A DNA stretch of 64,000 nt from Pseudomonas californiensis (GTDB lineage: Bacteria > Pseudomonadota > Gammaproteobacteria > Pseudomonadales > Pseudomonadaceae), in assembly GCF_021147775.1 (NCBI RefSeq), contig NZ_JAGTPK010000021.1, forward strand, positions 1 through 64,000, in the 5' to 3' direction. The notes beneath the pieces were generated by a model, which was given only the letters and a program-made list of their open reading frames with translations, was not told where the DNA came from and searched no databases. The position numbers and the translations under genes are program-made. Positions 34,007-42,886 of the stretch are shown piece after piece (within the stretch, counting starts at the first letter, position 1; each line of letters starts with the position of its first letter).

Positions 34007-35257
34007 ATGCACATCATCAACGCCCGCCTGCGTGGCAAACAGGGTCTGTACCGAATCGAACTGGACGGTGCTTACATCAAAGCCATCAAGGCGCAGCCTC
34101 ACGTCGCCACACTCACTGGCCCGAACGACAGGGATGCTGAGCAGAATCTGGTGGTCGCGCCTTTCGTGGAACCGCACATCCATCTGGACGCCACCCTCAC
34201 GGCCGGTGAGCCGAAGTGGAACATGAGCGGCACGCTGTTCGAAGGTATCGAGCGCTGGGCAGAGCGAAAGGAGCTCACCACCCATGAGGACACCAAGAAC
34301 CGTGCCCGCAAAACCATCGACATGCTGGTCGATCATGGCATTCAGCATGTGCGGACTCACGTAGATGTCACCGACCCGTCGCTTGCTGCGCTCAAGGCGA
34401 TGCTGGAGGTGCGTGATGAAACCCGGCATCTGATCGATATGCAGATTGTCGCCTTTCCTCAGGAAGGCATCGAATCCTTCGCCAATGGTCGGGCGCTGAT
34501 GACCGAAGCCATCGCCATGGGCGCCGATGTGGTCGGCGGCATCCCGCACTTCGAGAACACCCGCGATCAAGGGGTCTCTTCGGTGAAGTTTCTGATGGAC
34601 CTGGCCGAGCGTACGGGCTGTCTGGTGGATGTGCATTGTGACGAGACCGATGACCCTCAGTCGCGCTTTCTGGAGGTGCTCGCCGAAGAAGCGCGGGTGC
34701 GGGACATGGGCGCACGCGTGACCGCCAGCCACACAGTCGCGATGGGCTCCTACGACAATGCTTACTGCTACAAACTGTTTCGCCTGCTCAAGCTTTCCGG
34801 CATCAATTTCATTTCATGCCCGACCGAAAGCATTCATCTGCAAGGCCGTTTTGACAGCTACCCAAAACGACGCGGTCTGACGCGCGTCGCCGAAATTGAC
34901 CGCGCGGGGATGAACATTTGCTTTGGTCAGGACTCCATCGTCGATCCTTGGTATCCGCTCGGCAATGGCAATATTCTGCGCATACTGGAAGCCGGCCTGC
35001 ACATTTGCCACATGCTGGGCTACGAAGACCTCAAGCGCTCGCTGGACCTGATCACCGATAACGCGGCGCGCACCCTGAACCTGGGTGAGCGTTATGGTAT
35101 CGAGGTGGGACGCCCGGCCAACCTGCTGATACTCTCAGCGCCCGACGATTACGAGATGGTACGCAGCCAGGGGCAGGCACTGGTTTCGATACGCGCTGGC
35201 AAGGTGCTGATGCAACGTACGCCGGCTCGAACAGAACGCTTTGATCGTCAGGCGTAA
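34007..35257 (+). CDS. codA: Cytosine deaminase
   Basis: This cytoplasmic metal-dependent amidohydrolase converts cytosine to uracil and ammonia. At 416 residues it matches CodA. Metal ligands are His57 and His59 in PHIHLDATLTAGEP, His210 in VHCDETDDP with Glu213, His242 in SHTVAMG, and Asp309 in FGQDSIVDPWYPLGNGN, all in the canonical contexts. It starts three bases after the PucR stop codon. Together with CodB it lets the cell use exogenous cytosine for pyrimidine salvage and nitrogen. Confidence 0.95.
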   Translation: MHIINARLRGKQGLYRIELDGAYIKAIKAQPHVATLTGPNDRDAEQNLVVAPFVEPHIHLDATLTAGEPKWNMSGTLFEGIERWAERKELTTHEDTKNRARKTIDMLVDHGIQHVRTHVDVTDPSLAALKAMLEVRDETRHLIDMQIVAFPQEGIESFANGRALMTEAIAMGADVVGGIPHFENTRDQGVSSVKFLMDLAERTGCLVDVHCDETDDPQSRFLEVLAEEARVRDMGARVTASHTVAMGSYDNAYCYKLFRLLKLSGINFISCPTESIHLQGRFDSYPKRRGLTRVAEIDRAGMNICFGQDSIVDPWYPLGNGNILRILEAGLHICHMLGYEDLKRSLDLITDNAARTLNLGERYGIEVGRPANLLILSAPDDYEMVRSQGQALVSIRAGKVLMQRTPARTERFDRQA

Positions 35258-35284
35258 CAGGTCTTGATCGTTTGCACTGAATGG

Positions 35285-35310
35285 CATCAGCGGGTTGCGA
35301 CCGGCTGATG
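35285..35310. terminator. Hairpin between codA and crtZ
   Basis: CATCAGC (35285-35291) and GCTGATG (35304-35310) form a seven-base stem, extended by an inner GG/CC pair, 27 bases after codA. No T-tract follows. It may end the codB-pucR-codA transcript before crtZ. Confidence 0.35.
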
Positions 35311-35386
35311 ATCAGAGCCTGTGAACCGGATCGAACGCTCGCAGGCTTTTGACAGTCCGATGGCAAGGACTCTTGAGGACAAACGG

Positions 35387-35923
35387 ATGTTATTCAACAC
35401 GCTGGTGTTTCTGGCCACGCTCATCGGCATGGAAGGCTTCGCGTTCCTTGCCCACAAATACGTCATGCACGGCTGGGGCTGGGGCTGGCATCGCTCTCAT
35501 CACGAACCCCGGACTGGCTGGTTCGAGAAAAACGATTTATATGCCGTGGTATCCGCAGGCGTAGCTATCGTGCTGATTGCCCTAGGAACCCAGGGCATGC
35601 ACCCGCTGGAATGGATTGGCGCGGGTATGACCGGTTATGGCCTGCTGTACTTCATCGCCCATGACGGGTTGGTGCATCGACGCTGGCCATTCAAAATGGT
35701 CCCGAGAAGCGGTTATTCCAAACGCCTTTATCAGGCGCACCTGATGCACCATGCGGTATCAGGCAAGGAGCGTTGCGTGTCATTCGGCTTTCTGTATGCG
35801 CCTTCAACCGCCCGACTGAAGGCACAACTGCGTGAACTTCACGGCGGACCGCTCAATAAAAACGACGAGGACGGTGCCACAACTCCTTTGGACGCTCGGG
35901 ATAGCGTCGAACCCGCGAAGTAG
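35387..35923 (+). CDS. crtZ: Beta-carotene hydroxylase
   Basis: This membrane-bound di-iron hydroxylase adds 3- and 3'-hydroxyl groups to beta-carotene to form zeaxanthin. The 178-residue chain has all four histidine boxes: HKYVMH (23-28), HRSHH (35-39), HDGLVH (92-97) and HLMHH (118-122). It also has the hydrophobic helices expected of the family. ATG 35387 follows GAGG; an upstream ATG at 35321 has no ribosome site. It is transcribed toward crtB, and the two genes overlap tail to tail by 71 bases, so their messenger ends are complementary. The same convergent crtZ arrangement is known in Pantoea. Confidence 0.95.
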   Translation: MLFNTLVFLATLIGMEGFAFLAHKYVMHGWGWGWHRSHHEPRTGWFEKNDLYAVVSAGVAIVLIALGTQGMHPLEWIGAGMTGYGLLYFIAHDGLVHRRWPFKMVPRSGYSKRLYQAHLMHHAVSGKERCVSFGFLYAPSTARLKAQLRELHGGPLNKNDEDGATTPLDARDSVEPAK

Positions 35924-36806
35924 TGGCATGCCACGCTCCGCTGATGACCAGCCGCAGCTTGTCCAGTTTTGAAGTGGACTGGCGCGAATCCCAGGCGCGT
36001 GGCCCGGCGTCACGCACCTTGACCCCGATTTCCCGGTAAACAGCCCTCGCTGTGGCGACGGCCCAGGCGGATCGCCAGCGAAGCGAAGCAAGCCCGGCTT
36101 GCGCACTGACGTAATAAGGCTCAGCCAGATCAACCAGTCGCTGCGCCAGGATCGCCAGCTGTGGGCGGTATTGCGGTGAAGCAAGCTGATCACGCGGGAT
36201 GCCCATCTCGGCCAGCCAGTCCGCGGGCAGATAACACCGGCCAACAGCAGCATCCTCGACGATGTCGCGCGCAATATTGGTCAATTGAAAGGCCAGACCC
36301 AGATCGCAGGCGCGGTCCAGGGTCTTTTCATCGCTGACATCCATGACCTGCGCCATCATCAGCCCGACCACGCCCGCCACGTGATAACAGTACTCCAGCG
36401 TGTCCCCGATGCTGCGGTATTCACGCTGACTCACATCCATGGCAAAGCCGGCGAGATGCGCCAGCGCATAGTCCTGACGAATCCGATGGCGATACACCAC
36501 GTCCTTGAACGCCGCGAAAGCTGGGTCCTCCACCGGCAGCCCTGCGTAGACCGCATGCGTCTGCGCGATCAATGCTTCAAGGCGTTCAAGGGTTTCTGCT
36601 TCGCTGAGCACAGTAGCGTCATGTCCGGCTTCCTGACCATCGATGACGTCGTCGCAATGGCGACTCCAGGCGTACAGCATGACAGCGCTGCGCCGGGTAA
36701 CCGGATCAAACAGTTGCGAGGCCGCCGCGAAGCTCTTCGAACCGACAGTGATGCTTTGCGTAGCGTGATCCATGAGCGCTTGATCGTTCATATTGGTCAC
36801 CATCAT
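35853..36806 (-). CDS. crtB: Phytoene synthase
   Basis: This 317-residue enzyme joins two geranylgeranyl diphosphates to give 15-cis-phytoene, the first committed carotenoid step. The aspartate-rich motifs are DDVID (52-56) and the second one within NIARDIVED (178-186), which bind magnesium diphosphate. The first ATG overlaps the crtI stop codon as ATGA; a second ATG five codons later is also possible. It is the last gene of the five-gene idi-crtX-crtY-crtI-crtB unit. Confidence 0.95.
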   Translation of the reverse strand: MMVTNMNDQALMDHATQSITVGSKSFAAASQLFDPVTRRSAVMLYAWSRHCDDVIDGQEAGHDATVLSEAETLERLEALIAQTHAVYAGLPVEDPAFAAFKDVVYRHRIRQDYALAHLAGFAMDVSQREYRSIGDTLEYCYHVAGVVGLMMAQVMDVSDEKTLDRACDLGLAFQLTNIARDIVEDAAVGRCYLPADWLAEMGIPRDQLASPQYRPQLAILAQRLVDLAEPYYVSAQAGLASLRWRSAWAVATARAVYREIGVKVRDAGPRAWDSRQSTSKLDKLRLVISGAWHATTSRVRRYPERPKELWHRPRRFY

Positions 36807-38293
36807 GCGTGCACGTGCTCCAGCATCAGCCCTGCCGTGGCCTTGGCGGAACCAATCACGCCGGGCACTCCCGCGCCAGGATGGGTGCCTGCGCCGACCA
36901 GATACACGTTGGCCAGGTTGGCGTCACGGTTATGCGGACGGAACCAGGCACTTTGCTGCAGGATCGGTTCGAGCGAAAAAGCCGACCCCAGATGGGCATT
37001 CAGCTCGTCGCGAAAATCGTTGGGGGTGAAAATCCGACTGGTCACCAGGTCTTCACGCAGGCCCGGCATGTAGTACATCTCCAGATAGTCGAAAATCCGG
37101 TCGCGGTACCGCGGCCCTTCCACCTTCCAGTCAATGGGCGCGTTCCCCAGATGCGGAACTGGCGAAAGCACGTAATGACTGGAGCAACCGGGTGGCGCGA
37201 GACTTGGGTCGGTGATGCAGGGTGCGTGCAGGTACAAGGAAAAATCGTCAGCCAGCGCCTCGCCTTTGAAAATCTCCTGAATCAGCTCGCGATAACGCGG
37301 ACCGAAACAGACCGTGTGGTGCTGCAACTGCGGCTGCGGCCGCTTGAGACCGAAGTGAATGACGAACAGCGAGTTACTGAACCGCTTGCCTTTCAACCGT
37401 CGGCCCTCTTTCACGCCACGCGGATGATGACCCAGCAGGTTGTCGTAGGTGTGCACCACGTCTGCGTTGGATGCAACACAGTCAGCCGGAAAGTGTCGAC
37501 CGTCGTGCAACCGGACACCGCTGGCCCGGGCGCCAGTCACCTCGATGCTGGAAACCTCGGCGTTCAGCTCGATGCGCCCGCCAATGTCTTCGAACAGCTT
37601 GACCATTGCCTGCACCAGCGCACCTGTCCCGCCTTTGGGAAACCAGACGCCCCACTGCCGTTCCAGTGCATGAATCAAGGTGTAGATCGACGACGTGGCA
37701 AACGGATTACCACCCACCAGCAGTGAGTGAAACGAGAACGCCTGACGCAGCTTTTCGTCTTCGATGAACTCCGAAACCTTGGAGTACACGCTTCGCCAGG
37801 CCTGCAGGCGAGCCAGTTGCGGCCCGGCCTGGACCATGTCACGAAACGACAGAAACGGCACTGCACCCAACTTCAGATAACCTTCCTTGAAGACTGCTTT
37901 CGAATAAGCCAGAAACCGCTGGTAGCCTGCCACGTCCTTGGGATTTAGCGCACCAATCTGACGATCAAGGGATGCCTGGTCATTGGCGTAATCGAACTGA
38001 GTGCCGTCTTCCCAGCACAAGCGATAAAACGGCGAAACCGGTAATAATTCGATGTAATCCGTGATCGATTTTCCTGCGACGGTGAACAACTCTTCGATGG
38101 CGGTCGGGTCGGTGATGACAGTGGGGCCTGCGTCAAAGGTAAAACCTTCGTCCTGATACACATAGGCCCGGCCGCCGGGTTTGTCGCGTTTTTCAAGCAG
38201 GGTCGTCTTTACGCCTGCTGCCTGCAGCCGGATAGCCAGCGCAAGGCCACCGAAACCGGCGCCAATCACTACTGCGCTTTTTGTTTGAGTCAT
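36803..38293 (-). CDS. crtI: Phytoene desaturase
   Basis: This 496-residue FAD enzyme carries out the four desaturations from phytoene to lycopene at the membrane surface. The N-terminal dinucleotide fold is IGAGFGGLALAIRLQAAG (10-27), followed by KRDKPGGRAY. The C-terminal bacterial desaturase signature is YLVGAGTHPGAGVPGVIGSA. It starts in ATGA overlap with crtY and ends in ATGA overlap with crtB, so translation is coupled on both sides. Confidence 0.95.
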   Translation of the reverse strand: MTQTKSAVVIGAGFGGLALAIRLQAAGVKTTLLEKRDKPGGRAYVYQDEGFTFDAGPTVITDPTAIEELFTVAGKSITDYIELLPVSPFYRLCWEDGTQFDYANDQASLDRQIGALNPKDVAGYQRFLAYSKAVFKEGYLKLGAVPFLSFRDMVQAGPQLARLQAWRSVYSKVSEFIEDEKLRQAFSFHSLLVGGNPFATSSIYTLIHALERQWGVWFPKGGTGALVQAMVKLFEDIGGRIELNAEVSSIEVTGARASGVRLHDGRHFPADCVASNADVVHTYDNLLGHHPRGVKEGRRLKGKRFSNSLFVIHFGLKRPQPQLQHHTVCFGPRYRELIQEIFKGEALADDFSLYLHAPCITDPSLAPPGCSSHYVLSPVPHLGNAPIDWKVEGPRYRDRIFDYLEMYYMPGLREDLVTSRIFTPNDFRDELNAHLGSAFSLEPILQQSAWFRPHNRDANLANVYLVGAGTHPGAGVPGVIGSAKATAGLMLEHVHA

Positions 38294-39456
38294 AAAGAAT
38301 TTCCATAATGTCGAGGCCGGTATCGGAGTGCGGCGCGCATGGCCTCACCTACAGGCACTGGCGGTTTGCCCACCAGCACGCGCGCCTTGTCACGCAACAG
38401 GCTGTCGCCTGCATAAAACCGACTGATAAGGCCATCGGACAATCCATAAAAACGTTGCATCACTTGCCAGCGGTTCTCAGGGCGCCCGGCCAGAAACAGC
38501 ATACGGTTGAGCAAACGGTAGAAACCCTGCTGCTGCCACTGATGGCGAGCAAAGTCGCGAATACCCTTACCCAACACTTGCGCATCAGGCTGCGTTTGAC
38601 TGGCAATCCAGTCTGCGAGTTTCACCGCCTGAGGCAGCGAATAGCCCGTGGTGCAGTGAAACAGACCGGCGCGCAGGCCTGAACGTGGCTGCCCTTGGGC
38701 CTCGTGCCAGAAAGCTTCGAAATCGCCGGCCAGAGTGATGGGCAATACGCCCTGCTCTTCACGCAGACAGGCATCAATCTGCCAGCCTTGCTGCTGCGCA
38801 TACTCGGCAATGTGTTCACGCAACTGGTCTGCCGACAATGAGTGCTGATCCACGTAATGGGTGTCTTCGATCAACAGCGTGTCGGCGCTGAACGGCAGCA
38901 CATAGACGAAACGGTAGCCATCGCGTTGCGTGACCCTGGCGTCCATGATAATTGGCGCGTCCAGCCCATGAGGCACACGCAGGCGCAGCAATTGGCCGAG
39001 AAAAGCCTGTTGACCCAATACCATGTGCGCGCTGGGCTGCACGCCGCGACCGTCAATGACCGCATTGGCTTCAAGCCGTGTGCCGTCTGCAAGCAACAGT
39101 TCATGGGGCGCCAGGCTGGCAATCCGTCGGCCTGTCCAGACGCTGTCACCCAGCGCCGCCGAGATCACTTCGCTGAAGCGCTCGGAGGTGATGCTGGCGT
39201 AACCACTGTGCATCCGCCGCGAGCGTTCTGGAAAATGCACATCGTAGGCGGGCCATTGTTTCACGACCAAGGGTTCTATCCACTGATGCTGCTCGGCATT
39301 GAGATCACCGTCGTGAAACGACCAGGTGTGGTTGCCGCCAAGCGCGTCCTGCTCTTCAACACACAGGACATTCAATTCCGGACGCCGCTGCTTCAGACGC
39401 CAGGCAATCAGCCCGTTCGCCAGACCGCCACCGGCCAGAATCACGTCATAACGCAT
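38290..39456 (-). CDS. crtY: Lycopene beta-cyclase (CrtY type)
   Basis: This 388-residue enzyme cyclises both ends of lycopene to give beta-carotene. The N-terminal nucleotide-binding motif is LAGGGLANGLIAWRL, followed by EEQDALGGNHTW, typical of CrtY. The YSLP-type stretch GYSLPQAVKLAD is near the middle of the C-terminal half. The start at 39456 follows GGGG and overlaps the crtX end by 11 bases; an upstream ATG at 39519 would intrude further into crtX. Confidence 0.93.
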   Translation of the reverse strand: MRYDVILAGGGLANGLIAWRLKQRRPELNVLCVEEQDALGGNHTWSFHDGDLNAEQHQWIEPLVVKQWPAYDVHFPERSRRMHSGYASITSERFSEVISAALGDSVWTGRRIASLAPHELLLADGTRLEANAVIDGRGVQPSAHMVLGQQAFLGQLLRLRVPHGLDAPIIMDARVTQRDGYRFVYVLPFSADTLLIEDTHYVDQHSLSADQLREHIAEYAQQQGWQIDACLREEQGVLPITLAGDFEAFWHEAQGQPRSGLRAGLFHCTTGYSLPQAVKLADWIASQTQPDAQVLGKGIRDFARHQWQQQGFYRLLNRMLFLAGRPENRWQVMQRFYGLSDGLISRFYAGDSLLRDKARVLVGKPPVPVGEAMRAALRYRPRHYGNSL

Positions 39457-40726
39457 GAACATCCCCTGTGTAGACCGGCTGATGAGTGCACACCACCTCC
39501 TCCACGATGTCCGCCGCACGGCTCACACCGCCAGCCTCTCGCAGCTCTGCAGCCAGATGCTGGAGCGGTTCCCGAGGCTGGGCAAGCAACGGTTGCAACT
39601 GCGCATGTATCTTGGCCGCTCGGGCACGACGATTGAGTTGTACGCCCAGTTGACGGTAGCTGACGCGGGCAGCGACGCCCGGCTGATCGAAGGCAATGGG
39701 CATGACCAGCATGGGTGTCTGCGCGGCAATCGCGTCCAGCACTGTATTCAAACCGCCATGGGTAATCACCGCGTCGGCGCGCTGCAAGACTTCCAGCTGC
39801 GGCACGAAAGCCGTTACCCACGTGGCACCCATTTGTTTGAGTGTCTGCTCCTGCGCCGAATCCAGACCGCCGCAATGGGCAATGAACAACTGCGCATCAA
39901 GACGCTGACACGCCATGGCGATCTGTTTGAACATGCCCATGCGCGAACCTTGCAGCGTACCCAGACTGGCGAAGATGAACGGTCGATCAGGGTCGATCGA
40001 CCATTCCCATTGGGTCGTTACCCTGGGTGCACGCAGCGGACCTACGGTATGAAAGTGCGCGGGCCGATGTTCGCGTGGCAAGTCAAAACCGTCGACGGTC
40101 TGGCTGATCTGCGCGAACGGTGACAGGTATTCGTGAAAGCTGCCACGCGGTGCGACACCCAGACGTCCAGACGCTTCGTGCAGCACTTTGCGCAACGGTT
40201 TCATCAACCAGTCATAGACCCGGCTGCTGGCTTCATAAAGACGCACGCTACGCGCGTCGGTGCCGTAAGCGAACGGCATGACCGGCAGCGGCAATCCGGG
40301 TTCCCGGTTGACCGGCAAGGCACAGGCCACCGAGATGAATGGCAGCCCCAATGCCTCGGCCACCAGCCCGCCACCCGCTTCCATCTGGTCGCACAGCATC
40401 GCGTCCACGGCCTCATGGGCCAATGCAGCGGGCAGTTCGGCGCAGAACATCGCAGTGGTCGCGCTCAGATCGCGGATAACCCGCAGGAGACCCAGCGGCC
40501 CGTGTGGCGCTGCCGCCCGGCGCAACGGTTTGGCGAGGCTCCCGGGCGGATGACTGATTGCGCCGAGCGTGTAAAAGCCGATACGCGGGTCGCTCAGCCA
40601 GCGGCGAGCGTCGGCCTGATGAAAGAAAGTGACTCGGTGACCGCGCTCTATCAGTTCCAGCGCTAACACCTGAAAGGCCTGAAAGTGACTGTAAAAGGCG
40701 GGTGACACAACGGCAAAATGACTCAT
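39446..40726 (-). CDS. crtX: Zeaxanthin glucosyltransferase
   Basis: This 426-residue family 1 glycosyltransferase transfers glucose from UDP-glucose to the hydroxyls of zeaxanthin, giving mono- and diglucosides. The donor-binding signature HGGLNTVLDAIAAQTPMLVMPIAFDQ lies about residues 348-373. The N-terminus (HFAVVSPAFYSHFQAFQVLALELIERGH) is CrtX-like. It overlaps idi by four bases (ATGA). Its presence means that the end product is probably a glycosylated xanthophyll. Confidence 0.92.
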   Translation of the reverse strand: MSHFAVVSPAFYSHFQAFQVLALELIERGHRVTFFHQADARRWLSDPRIGFYTLGAISHPPGSLAKPLRRAAAPHGPLGLLRVIRDLSATTAMFCAELPAALAHEAVDAMLCDQMEAGGGLVAEALGLPFISVACALPVNREPGLPLPVMPFAYGTDARSVRLYEASSRVYDWLMKPLRKVLHEASGRLGVAPRGSFHEYLSPFAQISQTVDGFDLPREHRPAHFHTVGPLRAPRVTTQWEWSIDPDRPFIFASLGTLQGSRMGMFKQIAMACQRLDAQLFIAHCGGLDSAQEQTLKQMGATWVTAFVPQLEVLQRADAVITHGGLNTVLDAIAAQTPMLVMPIAFDQPGVAARVSYRQLGVQLNRRARAAKIHAQLQPLLAQPREPLQHLAAELREAGGVSRAADIVEEVVCTHQPVYTGDVHAL

Positions 40727-41772
40727 GGGCGAGCTTCACCCATCGGCAATGGAACCATCAGTTGCGCATTACGCAACGCGGCCAGATTCTGCGAGCCGGT
40801 GCAAAAACAGACGATCCGTAGCTGCCGGATTATTGTTTCAAAATGTTCGATGACTGCAGCGCTAGATGCCATGGCGTCATGCAGCACGCCGGCCGCCTGC
40901 CCAACCAGATCTGCGCCAAGGCGTATGGCGCGAGCTGCATCAATACCGTTGCGGATCCCGCCCGATGCAATCAATACCACATCAGGCAGGGCCCGGCGCA
41001 CGTTTAAAAGGCTGGTAGCCGTCGGGATGCCCCAATTGGCGAATGCCATGGCAACGTCTCGATCTGCCTGACGGGTCGCGCGCTCGGCCTCAACGGCTGC
41101 CCAACTCGTGCCACCCTGCCCGGCTACGTCGATCACCTGTACGCCCGCCGAGACCAGCATTTGGGCCACTGATGCCGAGAGCCCCGCGCCCACTTCCTTG
41201 ACCACCACCGGCACACCGACACTGTCGACCGTGCGCGCTATCGCATCAAGCACCCCCCGCCAATCCCGGTCGCCTTCGGCTTGAACTGCCTCTTGCAACG
41301 GGTTGAGGTGAATGATCAGCGCGTCGGCCTGCAGCGCGTCTACAGCGCGGCAAGCCAATTCAAGCCCGTCGGACTCCAGTAATTGCGCGGCACCGATATT
41401 GCCCAGCAACGGAATGTCAGGTGCCAGACGACGCAATTCCCGGGTCAGCCCCTGATCATTGGCACTGCGCAGTCCGACCCGTTGAGACCCGACGCCCATG
41501 GCAATGCCCAGGGCTTGTGCGGCCTCGGCCAAGTGCCTGTTGATGGCAGAAGCGCGCTCAGTACCTCCGGTCATCGAGCTGATCAGCAAGGGTGCCCGCA
41601 GCGTAATGCCGAGCAGAGAACTGCGCAGGTCGATGTCGTCGAGGTTAAGCTCAGGTAACGCGCAGTGTTCGAACTGCACAGCATCAAAGCCCGCGCCAGA
41701 GCCTGTGCACTTTTGGTTCAAAACAATATTCAGGTGGTCGTCCTTGCGTCGGCTCAGGTCGCTTTTGTCCAT
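40723..41772 (-). CDS. fni: Type 2 isopentenyl-diphosphate delta-isomerase (FMN-dependent)
   Basis: This 349-residue flavoprotein interconverts IPP and DMAPP and so raises DMAPP supply for carotenoid synthesis. Features are SRRKDDHLNIVLNQ at the N-terminus, STMTGG-like ISSMTGGTERASAINRHLAEAA, GVGSQR and the FMN phosphate loop ASGGIRNGIDAARAIRLGAD. It is unrelated to the Nudix type 1 isomerase. It is the first gene of the leftward crt operon and divergent from crtE, with a 158-base promoter region between them. Confidence 0.93.
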   Translation of the reverse strand: MDKSDLSRRKDDHLNIVLNQKCTGSGAGFDAVQFEHCALPELNLDDIDLRSSLLGITLRAPLLISSMTGGTERASAINRHLAEAAQALGIAMGVGSQRVGLRSANDQGLTRELRRLAPDIPLLGNIGAAQLLESDGLELACRAVDALQADALIIHLNPLQEAVQAEGDRDWRGVLDAIARTVDSVGVPVVVKEVGAGLSASVAQMLVSAGVQVIDVAGQGGTSWAAVEAERATRQADRDVAMAFANWGIPTATSLLNVRRALPDVVLIASGGIRNGIDAARAIRLGADLVGQAAGVLHDAMASSAAVIEHFETIIRQLRIVCFCTGSQNLAALRNAQLMVPLPMGEARP

Positions 41773-41837
41773 GACGGCTCCGTTTTACGTGGATCATTTT
41801 TCTGTATACGCGGTCTGTTGAGTCTTGAGGCACTCAT

Positions 41838-41861
41838 TAACGGAGGTCGTTCCGTTTTTTT
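41838..41861 (+). promoter_or_regulatory. Terminator-like hairpin in the crtE leader (possible attenuator)
   Basis: AACGGA (41839-41844) and TCCGTT (41851-41856) form a six-base stem with a six-base loop, running into seven T residues that end at 41861. The structure has the form of an intrinsic terminator read rightward, about 70 bases upstream of crtE and in no gene. If the crtE promoter lies before it, it could act as an attenuator. Confidence 0.4.
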
Positions 41862-41930
41862 AGGCCAGCAAAAGAACCTGAGAAGAACCAGCCCATTCGC
41901 TGAATCTTTACAGCCAAGGTAAAACTGACG

Positions 41931-42857
41931 ATGAAAATGGACTTGGACGCACGGATCGACGATCACAGCTTTGTTGAACGCATGGAGCAGATGCGCGCCC
42001 AGATCGAAAGGCGGCTGGGCGAGTTATTGCCCGAGGGCTGCAATGAGCGCGACCTGGTAGCAGCCGCCATGCGCGAAAGCACCCTGGCACCGGGCAAGCG
42101 CATGCGTCCGATGTTGCTGATGCTGGCCGCGCAAGGGTGGGGTCACACAGGCAGCGAGGCGCTGGAACTGGGATGCGCTGTAGAAATGGTGCACGCCGCG
42201 TCGCTGGTGCTGGACGATATGCCATGCATGGACAACGCGACACTCAGACGCGGCCGTCCAACGGCACACCTGAAGTTCGGTCAGGACGTAGCGATTCTGT
42301 CCGCAGTCGCATTGTTGAGCCGGGCTTTTGGAGTTGTCGCGGGCATAAACGATATTCCCCCGGCCATTCGAACCCAACTGGTCGAAATCATGGCCAACAC
42401 GGTCGGTATGCAAGGCTTGGTGCGCGGCCAGTTTCAGGACCTGCATGACGGTAAGCGTGATCGCTGCGCAGAAGAAATCGCCCTGACCAACCGTTTGAAA
42501 ACCGGGGTGCTGTTTGGCGCAATCATGGACATGGCATGCCTGATAAGCGGCGCTGATGAACGCGCCCGCGCGGCCTTGCAAAGCTTTGCCGTCGAGCTGG
42601 GCCAGGCATTTCAGCTGTACGATGACCTTCAGGACAACTGCGCGGACAACGCCAAGGACCAAGGCAAGGATAACGGGAAGTCGACTTTTGTCTCGCTCTA
42701 CGGCACACAAAAAACTACCGAGCTGTTGCACGCGCATCTGGTAACTGCAGAGCAGCACTTGCATGAGGCGTACGGCAGCACTCACACCGTTGGCGAATAC
42801 CTCAAGCTGATCTTTCGCAAAGCGCTGCAGCCCCAGGCAACCGCCGCCTGCTCATAA
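41931..42857 (+). CDS. crtE: Geranylgeranyl diphosphate synthase
   Basis: This 308-residue prenyltransferase makes the C20 substrate of CrtB from farnesyl diphosphate or DMAPP plus IPP. The first aspartate-rich motif is DDMPCMD (95-101), the two-residue-insert type seen in bacterial FPP/GGPP synthases. The second is DDLQD (231-235). Chain length cannot be read with certainty, but the cluster requires GGPP. Unlike the Pantoea arrangement, in which crtE leads the operon, it is divergent from idi here. The ribosome site is AAGG about ten bases upstream. Confidence 0.93.
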   Translation: MKMDLDARIDDHSFVERMEQMRAQIERRLGELLPEGCNERDLVAAAMRESTLAPGKRMRPMLLMLAAQGWGHTGSEALELGCAVEMVHAASLVLDDMPCMDNATLRRGRPTAHLKFGQDVAILSAVALLSRAFGVVAGINDIPPAIRTQLVEIMANTVGMQGLVRGQFQDLHDGKRDRCAEEIALTNRLKTGVLFGAIMDMACLISGADERARAALQSFAVELGQAFQLYDDLQDNCADNAKDQGKDNGKSTFVSLYGTQKTTELLHAHLVTAEQHLHEAYGSTHTVGEYLKLIFRKALQPQATAACS

Positions 42858-42886
42858 GCCTTCCAAGCCGAGGCGTGCTGGAAGAC

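Noticed and set aside
42860..42884. CTTCCA / TGGAAG dyad between crtE and the diguanylate cyclase gene
   Set aside because: It is a short stem with a long loop and no T-tract. It might end the convergent transcripts but is not convincing.
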